This document shows positions 22,427-22,486 of a DNA stretch of 22,486 bases, in pieces (the first letter of the stretch is position 1; each line of letters begins with the position of its first letter). The notes under the pieces were generated by a model. The model was not told the DNA's origin. It made no database searches and was given only the letters and a program-made list of their open reading frames with translations. The position numbers and the translations under genes are program-made. Source of the stretch: Deinococcus ruber (lineage in GTDB: Bacteria; Deinococcota; Deinococci; Deinococcales; Deinococcaceae); contig NZ_BMQL01000069.1 in the NCBI RefSeq assembly GCF_014648095.1, forward strand, positions 1 to 22,486. The letters are read 5' to 3'.

Positions 22427-22486
<60 letters not shown>

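Overview
The window reads as a chromosomal segment of a Deinococcus-like bacterium (genus-level inference). It is GC-rich with tightly packed genes and no mobile element, phage gene, CRISPR array or rRNA. Three things point to this genus: many start codons sit 5-9 nt downstream of a TANNNT -10 box with no Shine-Dalgarno sequence (the leaderless architecture known from Deinococcus); the RNase II-type enzyme looks like the short D. radiodurans form; and the PPK2 resembles the D. radiodurans/Meiothermus type. I count 25 protein genes and one partial tRNA.

Layout. 1-247: a leader with an imperfect 70-bp tandem duplication ending in the gatB promoter. 248-4104 (+): gatB, an integral membrane protein, a fumarylacetoacetate-hydrolase-family enzyme and an APH-type kinase. 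A strong hairpin at 4108-4158 separates these from a convergent minus-strand cluster, 6712 down to 4164: a beta-repeat DUF4097-like protein, a YvlB/LiaX-like protein, a 71-aa protein and a DUF2089 putative regulator. 6991-8400 (+): an RNase II-family nuclease. 10769-8496 (-): an OmpR-type response regulator and its histidine kinase. 10917-11555 (+): a DedA protein. 11996-11589 (-): a small exported protein. 14988-12141 (-): a DUF3995 membrane protein, a TetR regulator and an ABC-2 exporter (ATPase, permease), with a 15-bp palindrome over the first promoter. 16945-15090 (-): purM and a histidine phosphatase. 17837-17079 (-) and 17943-18938 (+): a divergent pair, a TVP38/VTT membrane protein and a polyprenyl diphosphate synthase. 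19061-20211 (+): an exported C39-like protein coupled to tsaB. 20233-21444 (+): an AlaX-type alanyl-tRNA editing protein. 21547-22350 (+): PPK2. 22486-22427 (-): the 3' part of tRNA-Gly(GCC), with a terminator behind it.

How the genes work together. Translation quality is a recurring theme (gatB, tsaB, alaX, tRNA-Gly), but these genes do not form one operon. The two most system-like parts are (i) the DUF4097/YvlB-like/71-aa/DUF2089 cluster, in which three proteins share a short SHOCT-like helical motif, and (ii) the DUF3995-TetR-ABC cluster, which looks self-regulated. Leaderless signals also decide several start codons: the kinase at 3253, the C39 protein at 19061 and AlaX at 20233 most likely start with GTG.
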